DNA of 43,817 nucleotides, from the NCBI GenBank assembly GCA_948512295.1, contig CAOQRA010000006.1, positions 1 through 43,817 on the forward strand, written 5' to 3'. This document shows, piece by piece, positions 24,177 to 33,300 of this stretch (positions are counted from its first letter, which is position 1; each line of letters begins with the position of its first letter). The position numbers were made by a program, and so were the translations under genes. Under the pieces are notes generated by a model, which worked only from the letters and a program-made list of their open reading frames with translations, was not told the DNA's origin and searched no databases. Source of the stretch: an uncultured Eubacteriales bacterium (GTDB lineage Bacteria > Bacillota > Clostridia > Christensenellales > UBA1242).

Positions 24177-25103
24177 ATGATGTTTAAAAATTCATTTAGG
24201 CTTTTGAGTGCCAATTTTGACAAGGTTTGGAAACTTCTTGTTTATCAACTTTTGTCTTGGGCTATTGTGCTGGCGTTGCTTGCACCTTTTTATAACACCA
24301 TTTTATCTTGTGCACGTGCAAGTTTTGAAGCGCATGAGCTAGGAAAAATATTCACTTCTGGCACTTTCTATGGCTTGAATGTAGGGTATAGTCTTTCCAG
24401 TGTTTGTGCCGCTGTGATTGACTTTATTAAAGCTATTTATGCTTTTAGCATAGGAATGGGTATTTATTTGCTTATTGTTTTGTTTATAGTAAGACCTATT
24501 CTTTCTAATGTTGGCAAATATGTAGTTTGCGAGATGACCTATGGTTATATGGCTTCTGGCAGCAAACATGGCTTTACCTCAACGCTTTTGCGTACGCTTA
24601 AAAATTCTCTTCCTTTTGCCTGTTTAAAAACACTTTACGTACTACCTTTTGATGCATTGATTATTTTAAGCACTTTTGGTCTAACATATTTTAATTCGGA
24701 TGCTTATTCTTATGCAATGCCATTCTTAATTGTTTTAGTGCCTGCGATTTTCCTCGCCTTTAAAGAGACTTTCGTTGCAGGGTGGGCACCAGCCATGATT
24801 GTATTTGATTACAACGTGGTTAAAGGTTATCCAAAAGGTATGAAGGCATGTTTAAGACGTGGACTTAGAGTGTATTCTACAGCGTTTATTATTTATTTAC
24901 TTGCCTTTGTTTTATCAATGGTGATTGGCTTGTATTCTCTTATAATCATTTTGCCTATCATATTCCCACTTTTTGATATTTTTGAAATGGTTATGTTTTT
25001 CTCAAGTCAAGGCATGAGATTTTATGTAGATGCAGATACAATCCTTGCTCCTCAGAAACTTGAAGAGGTAGATAAAATAGAAGACGCGAAATATTTATTA
25101 TAA
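24177..25103 (+). CDS. Polytopic membrane protein of unknown function
   Basis: This 308-residue protein has about six hydrophobic segments (near residues 22-44, 70-108, 150-170, 178-205, 238-265 and 268-285), linked by basic loops (SKHGFTSTLLRTLKN and YPKGMKACLRRGLRV). The tail is acidic and soluble (KLEEVDKIEDAK). I recognise no family. Two ATG codons are adjacent (24177 and 24180). Neither has a ribosome site, and both lie just after a promoter, as in several other membrane-protein genes of this window. Confidence 0.75.
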   Translation: MMFKNSFRLLSANFDKVWKLLVYQLLSWAIVLALLAPFYNTILSCARASFEAHELGKIFTSGTFYGLNVGYSLSSVCAAVIDFIKAIYAFSIGMGIYLLIVLFIVRPILSNVGKYVVCEMTYGYMASGSKHGFTSTLLRTLKNSLPFACLKTLYVLPFDALIILSTFGLTYFNSDAYSYAMPFLIVLVPAIFLAFKETFVAGWAPAMIVFDYNVVKGYPKGMKACLRRGLRVYSTAFIIYLLAFVLSMVIGLYSLIIILPIIFPLFDIFEMVMFFSSQGMRFYVDADTILAPQKLEEVDKIEDAKYLL

Positions 25104-25150
25104 AATCATATTAAATAAGTATTAGTTTTTATGTGTAAATGCTTGAAAAT

Positions 25151-25190
25151 AAAAAAGTTAGCTGCGCTTTTTTTTGCAGCAAAAAAGGAG
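25151..25190 (+). promoter_or_regulatory. Candidate RNA switch in the RNase J leader
   Basis: Five blocks are strung together: AAAAAAG (25151-25157), GCTGC (25161-25165), C plus eight T (25167-25175), GCAGC (25176-25180) and AAAAAAGGAG (25181-25190). GCTGC pairs with GCAGC and leaves the ribosome site open. The T block could instead pair with either A block; pairing with the second hides AAGG. The alternatives exclude one another. Confidence 0.4.
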
Positions 25191-25196
25191 TAAAAA

Positions 25197-26852
25197 TTGA
25201 ATAACAAAGTAAAATTAACTTTCCTAGGCGGTGTGGGGGAGATTGGTAAAAATATGACCGCTATTGAATATGAGAACGAGATAATTGTAATTGATGCTGG
25301 GTTGACTTTCCCTGATGACGAATTACCTGGTGTAGACATTGTCATACCCGACATATCCTATTTGCTTGCAAACAAAGACAAAGTTAAAGCGATATTATTA
25401 ACTCATGGACATGAGGACCATATCGGCGGTCTTCCATTTGTGTTAGCGCAATTGAATGTACCTGTGTATGGGTCAAGATTGACACTTGCATTGGTGGAAA
25501 ATAAGATGAAAGAACATCCGAATGTCAAATTTAAAGGGATTTCTGTAAAACCAAGAAATATATTAAAGCTTGGTAGTTTCACGGTAGAATTTATCAAAGT
25601 TAACCATTCTATAGCAGGGGCACTAGCTTTTTGCATTACAACTCCAGCTGGAAATATCGTTCATACTGGTGACTTTAAAGTGGATTATGAGCCTATTGAT
25701 GGCGAGATGATCGATTTGCCTAGACTTGGCGAGATTGGCAAGCGTGGTGTTAATTTATTGCTTTGTGAAAGCACAAATGTTTGTCGCAAAGGTTTTACTA
25801 TGAGTGAAAAGTCAGTGGGAAGAGAACTTGACGAACTTATTAAAACCCATGCTAACAATCGAATTATTATTGCTACTTTTGCATCCAATATTTATAGATT
25901 GCAGCAGATATTAAATCTGGCTGAAAAATATAAAAGAAAGGTTGCTTTTACTGGGCGTAGTATGATAAATGTTTCAGAAGTAGCATATAAACTTGGAGAG
26001 CTTAAGTATGACCGCAATAATATCATAGATATTTCACAAGTTGACAAATGCGACGATAAAGAAGTTTTAATTATGACCACTGGCAGTCAAGGTGAACCTA
26101 TGAGTGCCCTTACTCGTATGGCAAGCGGTGAATTTAAACAGCTTAAACTGCGCTCAAATGACCTTATAATCTTGTCAGCATCTCCAATACCTGGAAATGA
26201 GAAGAATGTATACAAGGTAATCAACGCGCTTTATAAACTGGGGGCGGATGTTATATATGACGAACTTGCAGATGTGCATGTGTCTGGACATGCCTGCCAA
26301 GAAGAGCTTAAACTTATGCATAGCCTTGTAAAACCTAAGTTTTTTATTCCTGTGCATGGAGAATACAGACATCTTAAAGTGCATAAGGAACTTGCTATGA
26401 CTCTTGGTAAAGAAGAACGCAATATAATCATTCCAAGCCTTGGTATGCAAGTTGAACTATCGCCTAATTCAATCAAGCAAGCAGGCTTTGTAACCGCAGG
26501 GCAGCGTCTTGTCGATGGAATTGGAATTGGAGATATGGATAGTAATGTACTTCGTGAGCGTAAACAACTTGCTGAAGATGGTTTTTGCGTGGTATGTGTA
26601 AATATCAATAACGTGGCAGGCAATGTTACAGGAGAACCTTTTATTATAACAAGAGGTGTGGTGTACGCGGATGAGCAAGAAGCTTTTGTCCAAGATGCTA
26701 AGGCCACTATAATTGCATCTTTGAAAGAGCAAGAGCTTCGTGACGCAGAACCAGCAGTTATCAAACAATCCATCAGAAGAAACCTATCAAACTTTATTTT
26801 TAAGCGTACTAAGCGTCGTCCTATGATTCTTACTATTGTAACTTTGGATTAA
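25197..26852 (+). CDS. rnj: Ribonuclease J
   Basis: This 551-residue metallo-beta-lactamase/beta-CASP enzyme performs 5' to 3' exo- and endonucleolytic RNA decay in bacteria that lack RNase E. The zinc motif is HGHEDH (residues 70-75). Further metal ligands follow (VNHS, HTGDFKVD), then the beta-CASP region and HVSGHACQEEL, and PVHGEYRHL completes the core. The length matches RNase J1. The start is a TTG six bases after AAGGAG, which suggests deliberately modest translation. The methyltransferase gene starts one base after the stop. Confidence 0.95.
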   Translation: MNNKVKLTFLGGVGEIGKNMTAIEYENEIIVIDAGLTFPDDELPGVDIVIPDISYLLANKDKVKAILLTHGHEDHIGGLPFVLAQLNVPVYGSRLTLALVENKMKEHPNVKFKGISVKPRNILKLGSFTVEFIKVNHSIAGALAFCITTPAGNIVHTGDFKVDYEPIDGEMIDLPRLGEIGKRGVNLLLCESTNVCRKGFTMSEKSVGRELDELIKTHANNRIIIATFASNIYRLQQILNLAEKYKRKVAFTGRSMINVSEVAYKLGELKYDRNNIIDISQVDKCDDKEVLIMTTGSQGEPMSALTRMASGEFKQLKLRSNDLIILSASPIPGNEKNVYKVINALYKLGADVIYDELADVHVSGHACQEELKLMHSLVKPKFFIPVHGEYRHLKVHKELAMTLGKEERNIIIPSLGMQVELSPNSIKQAGFVTAGQRLVDGIGIGDMDSNVLRERKQLAEDGFCVVCVNINNVAGNVTGEPFIITRGVVYADEQEAFVQDAKATIIASLKEQELRDAEPAVIKQSIRRNLSNFIFKRTKRRPMILTIVTLD

Positions 26853-26853
26853 T

Positions 26854-27432
26854 ATGTTAGATGCTATAATTGAGTATGCAAGGTTAAACAAGGTGCCAAT
26901 TATAAGGACTCAAAGTGGCAAGCTTTTGCAGGCCGAATGTCAAAAAGTTGCACCTAAAAGAATACTTGAAATAGGGACTGCAATAGGGTATTCTGGTATT
27001 TTAATGCTTATGGCATGTAGTGCAACGTTAGTCACAATAGAAAAAGATGAAAACATGTTTTCTGTAGCGAAAGAAAACTTTGCTAAGTTTGGTTTTTCAA
27101 CTCGTGTGAAACAAATTTTAGCGGATGCCGCCGATGTGTTAAAAGACCTTGATGAAAAGTTTGATTTTATATTTTTGGACGGACCAAAAGGTCAATATAT
27201 CAAATATTTACCATATTTAGAAAAGCTACTAAATTATGGAGGGGTATTGTTTGCAGACGATATTTACTTTCATGGACTTGTAAAAGCAGATCAACCTATT
27301 TCTCATCGTTCACGCAGCATGGTTAATAACTTGCGTCTATTTATTTCCGCACTTGAGAATAGTAACACTCTTGAGTCAAGTTTCCTTGATATAGAGGATG
27401 GAATATCAATATCTAAAAAGAAGAAAGAATAA
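26854..27432 (+). CDS. O-methyltransferase (TrmR/YrrM-like)
   Basis: This 192-residue class I SAM-dependent methyltransferase is of the catechol-O-methyltransferase type. The SAM loop is LEIGTAIGYSG (near residues 38-48), the acidic strand end is TIEKDE, and the metal-binding region is FIFLDGPKGQY and VLFADDIYFHG. In B. subtilis the relative YrrM (TrmR) methylates 5-hydroxyuridine at tRNA position 34. That assignment is likely but not proven, and the protein is somewhat short (relatives are about 210-220). It is coupled to RNase J with one base between. Confidence 0.8.
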   Translation: MLDAIIEYARLNKVPIIRTQSGKLLQAECQKVAPKRILEIGTAIGYSGILMLMACSATLVTIEKDENMFSVAKENFAKFGFSTRVKQILADAADVLKDLDEKFDFIFLDGPKGQYIKYLPYLEKLLNYGGVLFADDIYFHGLVKADQPISHRSRSMVNNLRLFISALENSNTLESSFLDIEDGISISKKKKE

Positions 27433-27454
27433 TTTGCTAATTTCTTTCTTTTTT
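27422..27454 (+). terminator. AT-rich terminator after the methyltransferase
   Basis: An 8-bp AT-rich stem (27422-27429 with 27442-27449) is followed by a T run. It overlaps the promoter of the next gene. Confidence 0.45.
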
Positions 27455-27462
27455 GGTACAAT
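27434..27462 (+). promoter_or_regulatory. Predicted promoter of the PAP2-tsaE-tsaB operon
   Basis: TTGCTA (27434-27439), a 17-base spacer and TACAAT (27457-27462). Eight bases separate the -10 from the ATG at 27471, so the leader would be only two or three bases. Confidence 0.6.
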
Positions 27463-27470
27463 ATTATAGT

Positions 27471-28037
27471 ATGAAATTTGAAGCGGAGATTATTTTAGCT
27501 TTACAAAGTATTTTAAATGACTTTTGGCTATATTTCTTTAGAATTGTTACACTGTTTGGCAGCCTTTTCGGCTTTGTGGCAGTGTTAATGTTTATATTTG
27601 CTAAGCATAAGCGTTTAAGCTATTGCTTTGCATTAACTTATGCCTTTGGCGTGCTTTTTAATAAGGCAATAAAGCATATAATTATGCGTCCGCGACCTTT
27701 TGTGATATATGAAAGCATTTTAAATTTAGACGGCGCGTTAGGCTTTAGCATGCCAAGTGGTCACTCTTGTTCTGCCGCTTTGATTGCAGTGTTTTTATGC
27801 TATTATGTTATAAAATTTGGTAAACATAGATGGTCAAAAATTTGCGTGCCGATATTTGCTGCTATTTACCTTTTGCTTATTATGCTTTCTCGTATTGCAC
27901 TTGGTGCACATTATTTAACCGACGTTATTGCTGGCATGTCAGAGGGGATTTTAATTGCAATATTAGGAATTATCATTTATAATTTATTGAGGAAGAAATA
28001 TGGAAAAACCAATGATGTTAAAAATAGTAACAAATAG
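27471..28037 (+). CDS. PAP2-family membrane phosphatase
   Basis: This 188-residue membrane enzyme has the full lipid phosphatase signature: K-X6-RP (Lys68, Arg75), PSGH (95-98) and SR-X5-H-X3-D (Arg141, His147, Asp151). Around these are five or six hydrophobic helices. The likely substrate is undecaprenyl pyrophosphate (recycling the wall lipid carrier) or a phospholipid. I start at the ATG at 27471: an in-frame TTG at 27453 would lie inside the promoter. No ribosome site precedes the ATG. It overlaps tsaE by 38 bases. Confidence 0.87.
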   Translation: MKFEAEIILALQSILNDFWLYFFRIVTLFGSLFGFVAVLMFIFAKHKRLSYCFALTYAFGVLFNKAIKHIIMRPRPFVIYESILNLDGALGFSMPSGHSCSAALIAVFLCYYVIKFGKHRWSKICVPIFAAIYLLLIMLSRIALGAHYLTDVIAGMSEGILIAILGIIIYNLLRKKYGKTNDVKNSNK

Positions 28038-28449
28038 TGAAAATGAAACCATAGCGCTAGCTGAAAAACTTTCAAAGGTGTTTGTAAAGGGAACTATAAT
28101 CACATTAACTGGCGATCTAGGTGCTGGAAAAACTCACTTTGTAAAAGGTTTGGCGCTAGGCTTAGGCGCTAAAGAGGTGGTGACCAGCCCTACATTTACT
28201 ATTATGAATATATATGAAAGCGGGAAAATGCCAATTTATCATTTCGACATGTATCGACTTTCTTCTTTTGAAGAGGCGGAAGCATTAGGATTTAGTGAAT
28301 ATTTTGATAGCAAGACTTTAGACGGCATTTCTATAGTAGAGTGGCCGCAAAATGTTGAGGGTCTTATTAACTGCAATCACTTACACATCGATATAATTAA
28401 AGGCGAAAAAACGAACGAAAGGATAATTCACATAAGGAGGGCACTATGA
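28000..28449 (+). CDS. tsaE: TsaE, ATPase for tRNA t6A synthesis
   Basis: This 149-residue P-loop ATPase activates the TsaB-TsaD complex that makes N6-threonylcarbamoyl-adenosine at tRNA position 37. Walker A is GDLGAGKT (38-45); the family motif VTSPTFTI and YHFDMYRLSSFEEAEALGF follow. GAGGAAG lies five bases before the ATG at 28000, which supports this start although it overlaps the PAP2 gene. Its TGA overlaps the tsaB start as ATGA. Confidence 0.95.
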   Translation: MEKPMMLKIVTNSENETIALAEKLSKVFVKGTIITLTGDLGAGKTHFVKGLALGLGAKEVVTSPTFTIMNIYESGKMPIYHFDMYRLSSFEEAEALGFSEYFDSKTLDGISIVEWPQNVEGLINCNHLHIDIIKGEKTNERIIHIRRAL

Positions 28450-29075
28450 TTGCGATTTCCACTGCTTTTAAAACTGCGCAAATTGCCATGTCAATCAAAG
28501 GACAAACAGTTTTCTGCGAATTGGATGCAAACTGCAAACATTCTGAAAATGTCATGTTGAAAATAGACCACATGCTAGATGAAATTAAAGTTGAAATCAA
28601 GGATAATGATTGTTTTGCAGTGCTTGTAGGGCCAGGCTCCTTTACAGGCTTAAGAATAGGCATAGCCCTCGTAAAAGGGTTATGCGCGGGGACTAATGCT
28701 AAGGTTGTACCAATTTCTTCCTTGGGTTTAATAGCATACTCATACGTTAAGCAATTTGCACCTAAAGAGGACTTTTACACAATAATCAATGCGCTTAGCG
28801 GACTTTTGTTTGTATGTAAATATGATAAGACTGGAAAAGCCATCACAAGTGAGCAGTTGCTGCCAGTAAGTGATGTTTTAAAGCTTTCTGGACAAAAGGT
28901 ATGTTTAAATGAAGACAATCTTTCATTTTTTAATATAAATTTGAGAGGGCAGGATTTGCTTGAAATGGCAGAAAATCTGAAAAATCAAGGCGTTTTTGTG
29001 GATTATCATCAGCTGGAACCTGTTTATCTTCGTAAAAGCCAAGCTGAAAGCATGTTAGATGCAAAAAAAGTTTAA
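28446..29075 (+). CDS. tsaB: TsaB, tRNA t6A synthesis scaffold
   Basis: This 209-residue ASKHA-fold pseudo-peptidase pairs with TsaD in t6A synthesis. The family motif GPGSFTGLRIGIALVKGL is near residues 63-80. The start overlaps the tsaE stop by four bases, with AAGGAGGG upstream. The usual neighbours rimI and tsaD are absent, so TsaD must be encoded elsewhere. Confidence 0.94.
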   Translation: MIAISTAFKTAQIAMSIKGQTVFCELDANCKHSENVMLKIDHMLDEIKVEIKDNDCFAVLVGPGSFTGLRIGIALVKGLCAGTNAKVVPISSLGLIAYSYVKQFAPKEDFYTIINALSGLLFVCKYDKTGKAITSEQLLPVSDVLKLSGQKVCLNEDNLSFFNINLRGQDLLEMAENLKNQGVFVDYHQLEPVYLRKSQAESMLDAKKV

Positions 29076-29102
29076 AATTGTTAAAAAAAATTGAAAATTT
29101 AT

Positions 29103-29131
29103 TAGACTTTTTGCTTATATATAAGTATAAT
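29103..29131 (+). promoter_or_regulatory. Predicted promoter of the zinc-ribbon gene
   Basis: TAGACT (29103-29108, 4 of 6), a 17-base spacer and TATAAT (29126-29131), 41 bases before the ATG. Confidence 0.5.
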
Positions 29132-29172
29132 TTGAGTTGAAATTACTATTATTAGTAACGAAAGGAGAAAGT

Positions 29173-29676
29173 ATGAAAAAACCTGTATACGTTAGATGCC
29201 CTAGATGTGAGCTTAATTATATTCAAAAAAAAGATAAGATGTGCAGTGTGTGCAAAGCGGAACTTGCTGCAAAAGATGAATATGTTGACGATATGGATTT
29301 GGAACTTTGCCCAATTTGCAAAACAAACTATATTCAGTCCGATGAAATTATGTGTGCTAACTGCCTTAAAGAACATCAAAACGAGGATGGCGAACTTAGT
29401 GAAGACTGGGAAGAATATCTGACTCGTGAGGATGACGAGGACATCATGACTGAGGAAGATGAAACGGGCGGCATGGCTTCAGTGACAGACCTTACTCAAT
29501 CTTCCATGCTTGATGATGACTTAACACCCGATATTGATTTTGGCGACGATGAGGACGATGTTGACTTTGGCGATGAGGAGTTTGATGAGGAAGACGAGGA
29601 GTTTGAGGACGAAGAAGAGGAAGATGATTCATTTGACGACTACGACGATGACGACTATGACGATGATGATGACTAA
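29173..29676 (+). CDS. Double zinc-ribbon protein with polyacidic tail
   Basis: This 167-residue soluble protein starts with two zinc-ribbon-like units. The first pairs CPRC (9-12) with CSVC (24-27); the second pairs CPIC (46-49) with CANC (61-64). Each has the same core (LNYIQKKDKMC, TNYIQSDEIMC), so the units are a duplication. From about residue 70 the protein is strongly acidic and ends in near-continuous Asp/Glu. Such tails occur in RNA polymerase delta subunits and in DNA or RNA mimics, but no family is recognised. I start at 29173, where AAAGGAG precedes an ATG. Confidence 0.8.
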   Translation: MKKPVYVRCPRCELNYIQKKDKMCSVCKAELAAKDEYVDDMDLELCPICKTNYIQSDEIMCANCLKEHQNEDGELSEDWEEYLTREDDEDIMTEEDETGGMASVTDLTQSSMLDDDLTPDIDFGDDEDDVDFGDEEFDEEDEEFEDEEEEDDSFDDYDDDDYDDDDD

Positions 29677-29678
29677 TT

Positions 29679-29711
29679 AAATGCGAAGCTATTTCTAGGC
29701 TTCGCATTTTT
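29679..29711 (+). terminator. Terminator after the zinc-ribbon gene
   Basis: A perfect 11-bp stem (29679-29689 with 29699-29709) and a T run begin two bases after the stop. Confidence 0.9.
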
Positions 29712-29716
29712 AGCTA

Positions 29717-29745
29717 TTGACAATTCATTCTTTTACAGTTATAAT
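29717..29745 (+). promoter_or_regulatory. Consensus promoter of the 29767 gene
   Basis: TTGACA (29717-29722), a 17-base spacer and TATAAT (29740-29745): a full sigma-A consensus. Confidence 0.85.
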
Positions 29746-29766
29746 TAACATAAAGGAAATAACACA

Positions 29767-30306
29767 ATGGAATTAGTTACAAAAGCAATAGCATTAATAG
29801 AAAAATATAATTATGATTGTTTAGATAGGCATCCAGATGAAAGAATTGGTTGGGATAGCGAATGTGAACATGCACTTAATAAATTTATAAATACTCAATT
29901 TGATAAACTTACACCAGCGCAGCAGGAGGATGCTTTAAATACCATAATTGAGATGAATTTAGGTCATGACGATTTCATTTGTGATTTAATTGGGAAGGCT
30001 TTTGCCTATGCGCCAAAGTGTAAGTCGGCTCAAGATGTGTATAAAAGTTTATTATCTTATGCTGTATCCTCACCATTTTCTAAATGCTCAGTAGGTGACG
30101 TTAAAAAACATTACATATACAAACTGAAAGAGTATTTTGACAAATTTAAAAATTGTGAAGAGGTGATTTATACTCTTGATGAGATTCAAGAGCAGATAGA
30201 GAGTGCTAACATGCTAAACAATGATACACTTTATAAGCTTTTAATGAAATTAAAAAAGCAACTGACTTCATCAATCTTTTATTGCGATGAGGAGGAAAAC
30301 AAATAA
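29767..30306 (+). CDS. Soluble helical hypothetical protein
   Basis: This 179-residue protein is hydrophilic and mostly helical, with eight or more short helices, no signal peptide and no membrane segment. Six cysteines are scattered without a CxxC motif. I recognise no family. A full-consensus promoter and an AAAGGA site suggest good expression, and the gene is monocistronic with a strong terminator behind it. Confidence 0.75.
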   Translation: MELVTKAIALIEKYNYDCLDRHPDERIGWDSECEHALNKFINTQFDKLTPAQQEDALNTIIEMNLGHDDFICDLIGKAFAYAPKCKSAQDVYKSLLSYAVSSPFSKCSVGDVKKHYIYKLKEYFDKFKNCEEVIYTLDEIQEQIESANMLNNDTLYKLLMKLKKQLTSSIFYCDEEENK

Positions 30307-30307
30307 T

Positions 30308-30336
30308 AAAAAACACCAGATATTCTGGTGTTTTTT
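30308..30336. terminator. Bidirectional terminator
   Basis: A perfect 13-bp stem (30308-30320 with 30324-30336) with a 3-base loop has A and T tracts on both sides. It serves the plus gene ending at 30306 and the minus gene ending at 30339. Confidence 0.9.
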
Positions 30337-30338
30337 AT

Positions 30339-33300
30339 TTACTCTTGATTATCTTGATCCTGTTTTTGTTTAATTTTGCCGGCTTGAAGTTTTTCCATTT
30401 CGCGTAAGGTTTTCTCTTCTTCGCTTGCAAGTCTGTTTTCTATAACTATTAAATGTTCAGCCGATAGGGTGGATTCAAGTTGTTCTTTCAAGATTATTTC
30501 TTTTTCGTTAAGTCGTGCAATCTTATTTGCATAGTTTTTAAATTCGCGTTCAGTTTCTTTTGAAACTTTGCCGTTTGATTTTGCACGTTGTTCACGTACC
30601 TGCGCTTTGTGGTCAGCTTCAAGTTGTTCGCGCTCTTGTATTAAAGCGTTAATAGAGCTGCGTATTTCTTCAGCTTCTTGATCGCGCTCTTTTTTAGCTT
30701 TCATTAAAATAACATCATGGTTAACGTCAAATTTTTTGTCATAGTTTGCTCTTTCAACTTTCTCTTTCTTGTTGAATTTAACCTTTTTAAACGCTACAGC
30801 CAAGATTGCCATTAATAGTACTGCACCTAATAAAATTGAAGGTATGATAACCCAAAGTTGTTCGTTGTTTGTTTGTGTAGGGTTTTCATTTTCAGTATTA
30901 TCTGGTGGAGTATCAGGTGTTTCTTCAGCATCAATAGTCGAAGTAAAGATAGTTTCATTATATAAATCGTTATCGCTTGCTGCCTCAAAGTCTGCTTGTG
31001 TACTTTCTGCAAAATCAATGTGGGTAAGGAATGCTGAGCCTAAACTTTCATCACAATCACAATCAAGTGTAAACGTAAAGTTTTGTGAGGAGGCTTCATT
31101 TACTTTGAAATAAATTGTGTAAGTTGTCCAGTCTTCATTTGATTTTAACATGGAAGCAAGAGAATAATTAGTAAGACCAACGCTAACACCATACTTACAT
31201 TCATGTTTGTCATCAGTATTAGGTTTTGCAAGGTTGGTTTTTAAATCAAAGGTCATACGATAATATTTGCTGCCCTCAAGTTTAAAATTGTAAACTGAAG
31301 TAAGACTTGATTTGCTTTTTGAAGCGGTGGAAATGACAAGTATGTTTGTTTCATCCTGGGTTGTAACTCCAAACTCATTGGCTTTTCCAGATACAATTCC
31401 TCCTTTTGAAGCATTTTCAATATTGGTAGAGGAGTAGTTTTTGTCAATAGCGAATTTATAAGCTTCGGAATTAGTTAAATTTTCGCCAATTTCACCTTTG
31501 ACATCTAAATTGAGGAAATAGTTTGTAAGGTCTGTTTTGTCAGTTGCAGCCTCGTAAGTTTCTTGCGTTGCCGCACCATACATGAAGTTGTCAAGATAAA
31601 CATAGCCCGTCATTTTATCTTTTTCTTGACCAAAATGGATTATGACATTTACGCTTGATGGAGTTGTAGCTTTAGTACGGAAATATAGTTTTGCCTTGCC
31701 GTCTTTCCAGTTTTCAGCGTTATATCCAGTTTTATAGAAGAGTGTAATTCCGTTTGTGTCCACGACTTCTATAGCAAAAGTAGCATCTTTTTCTCTTATT
31801 GTTGATACTGTTTTATAATCAAAGGTTATTACATGATATTCATTGGAACTTGTAAGTTCGACATCTGCAGATTTCAAAGATTGATAGCCTGCAGTTGGAT
31901 TATGCATCATATAAAGGTTGTTTGGTTGATCGGTGCCAGTAGGGGAGCCTGGGTAGCTAAATTTCCAACTCTCATCCTTATATTTTTCTAAATACTGAGC
32001 CTCGTTTTCAAGGTAAATAACTCCGCTAGCGAAATTATCTTTTTCTTTTTTTGCAGTCCAGCCTTGTGCTTTGAGCGGATACTCTAAATTGTTTTCTACA
32101 AGGTTGAATAAGCCGTTGTAACTTGCATCAGAGGAATTTGCTTTAAATTCCACCTTATCAGAAGCGCTTGTAAAGCTTGAGTTGTCTGATGAATAAAGTT
32201 TTAAGTTGTCTATTATTACGCAGCCCTCGCTGCCAGCGTCATTAGAGCCTAAAGCAAGCTCAATTTTAAACTCGCTATCGTAATAGTCATGGCCTTTGAT
32301 GTAAAGCTCGATAGTTGTATAATCGTTGTTAAAATTATTTGAAGTATTAGAAGAAAAACCTGTTTTAGAATAAGAAGCTAGGGTATAGTTTTCTTTTTTA
32401 ATGCCATAACGTGAGTAGATTTTATCCGTTTCTTTTATGTTAATGCTGAAATTGCCAGATTTAATTTCGGATACTTTTGCTTTTAGTGTAAGCTTATAAA
32501 TTTCATGAGCTTTAATTGTAATGGCTTTGGAGGTAACCGACGAATAAGTTGCGCTATTGTTATATAAAACAAGAGCTTGTTTATTTGCTTTTTGGGTATT
32601 TTTGTTAAAGCTTAAGTCATGGCCAACGTATTCAAATTTAGTAATTTCTTTAAAGTATGAGGGCTGAATGCCATTGATTGGCATAATGCTTGCGTGTGCA
32701 TTCACTGAATTACGATAAGGAGTCCAAGCATCGGAGAAAACGTTAATGTTATCAATTTGGTCTTCAAAGTCAAAATTATATCCACTCATGTCAAGCGCTT
32801 TATCGTTTTGTAAAGCATCCACTACGAATTTAGTAGAATTATCATTAGTTATAACGTCTGTAAAATTATAATTTTGCAGTTGTGCAGAAGTGAAGAATGT
32901 GGTTTCTGCAAACTTTTCAAGATATGCCTCATCAAAGAATACAGCGCCGCCAGAAATAGAGGTTTCAGAACCTAGATACAAATCAAAAGTCACTGTCTGT
33001 GCTTCGTTTCCAGTTGCGATATAGAAGTAATATGTTTGCCATTGAGTATTGGTCATATTTTCGTAAGCAACTTTGACAGGTGTCCCTTTTTCGTCTACAA
33101 GTCCATTAACATAGATTGACGCATAAGCAGAATAAATTTCATCATCACCATTGCGAGTGGTGAGGGCGTCTATTGAAAAACGATAATATGAGTTGGCATC
33201 TAAAGTGGTAGAGGCGGATTTATAGCCAACTTTTGCAGTGGCTTTCTCGCTTGAGGTTTGTGAGTTGAGCATAAGAATTTTGTCATCACTACCTTTTTTA

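Noticed and set aside
26231..26773. Long antisense open frame inside the RNase J gene (180 codons).
   Set aside because: Same reason: shadow of a conserved coding sequence.
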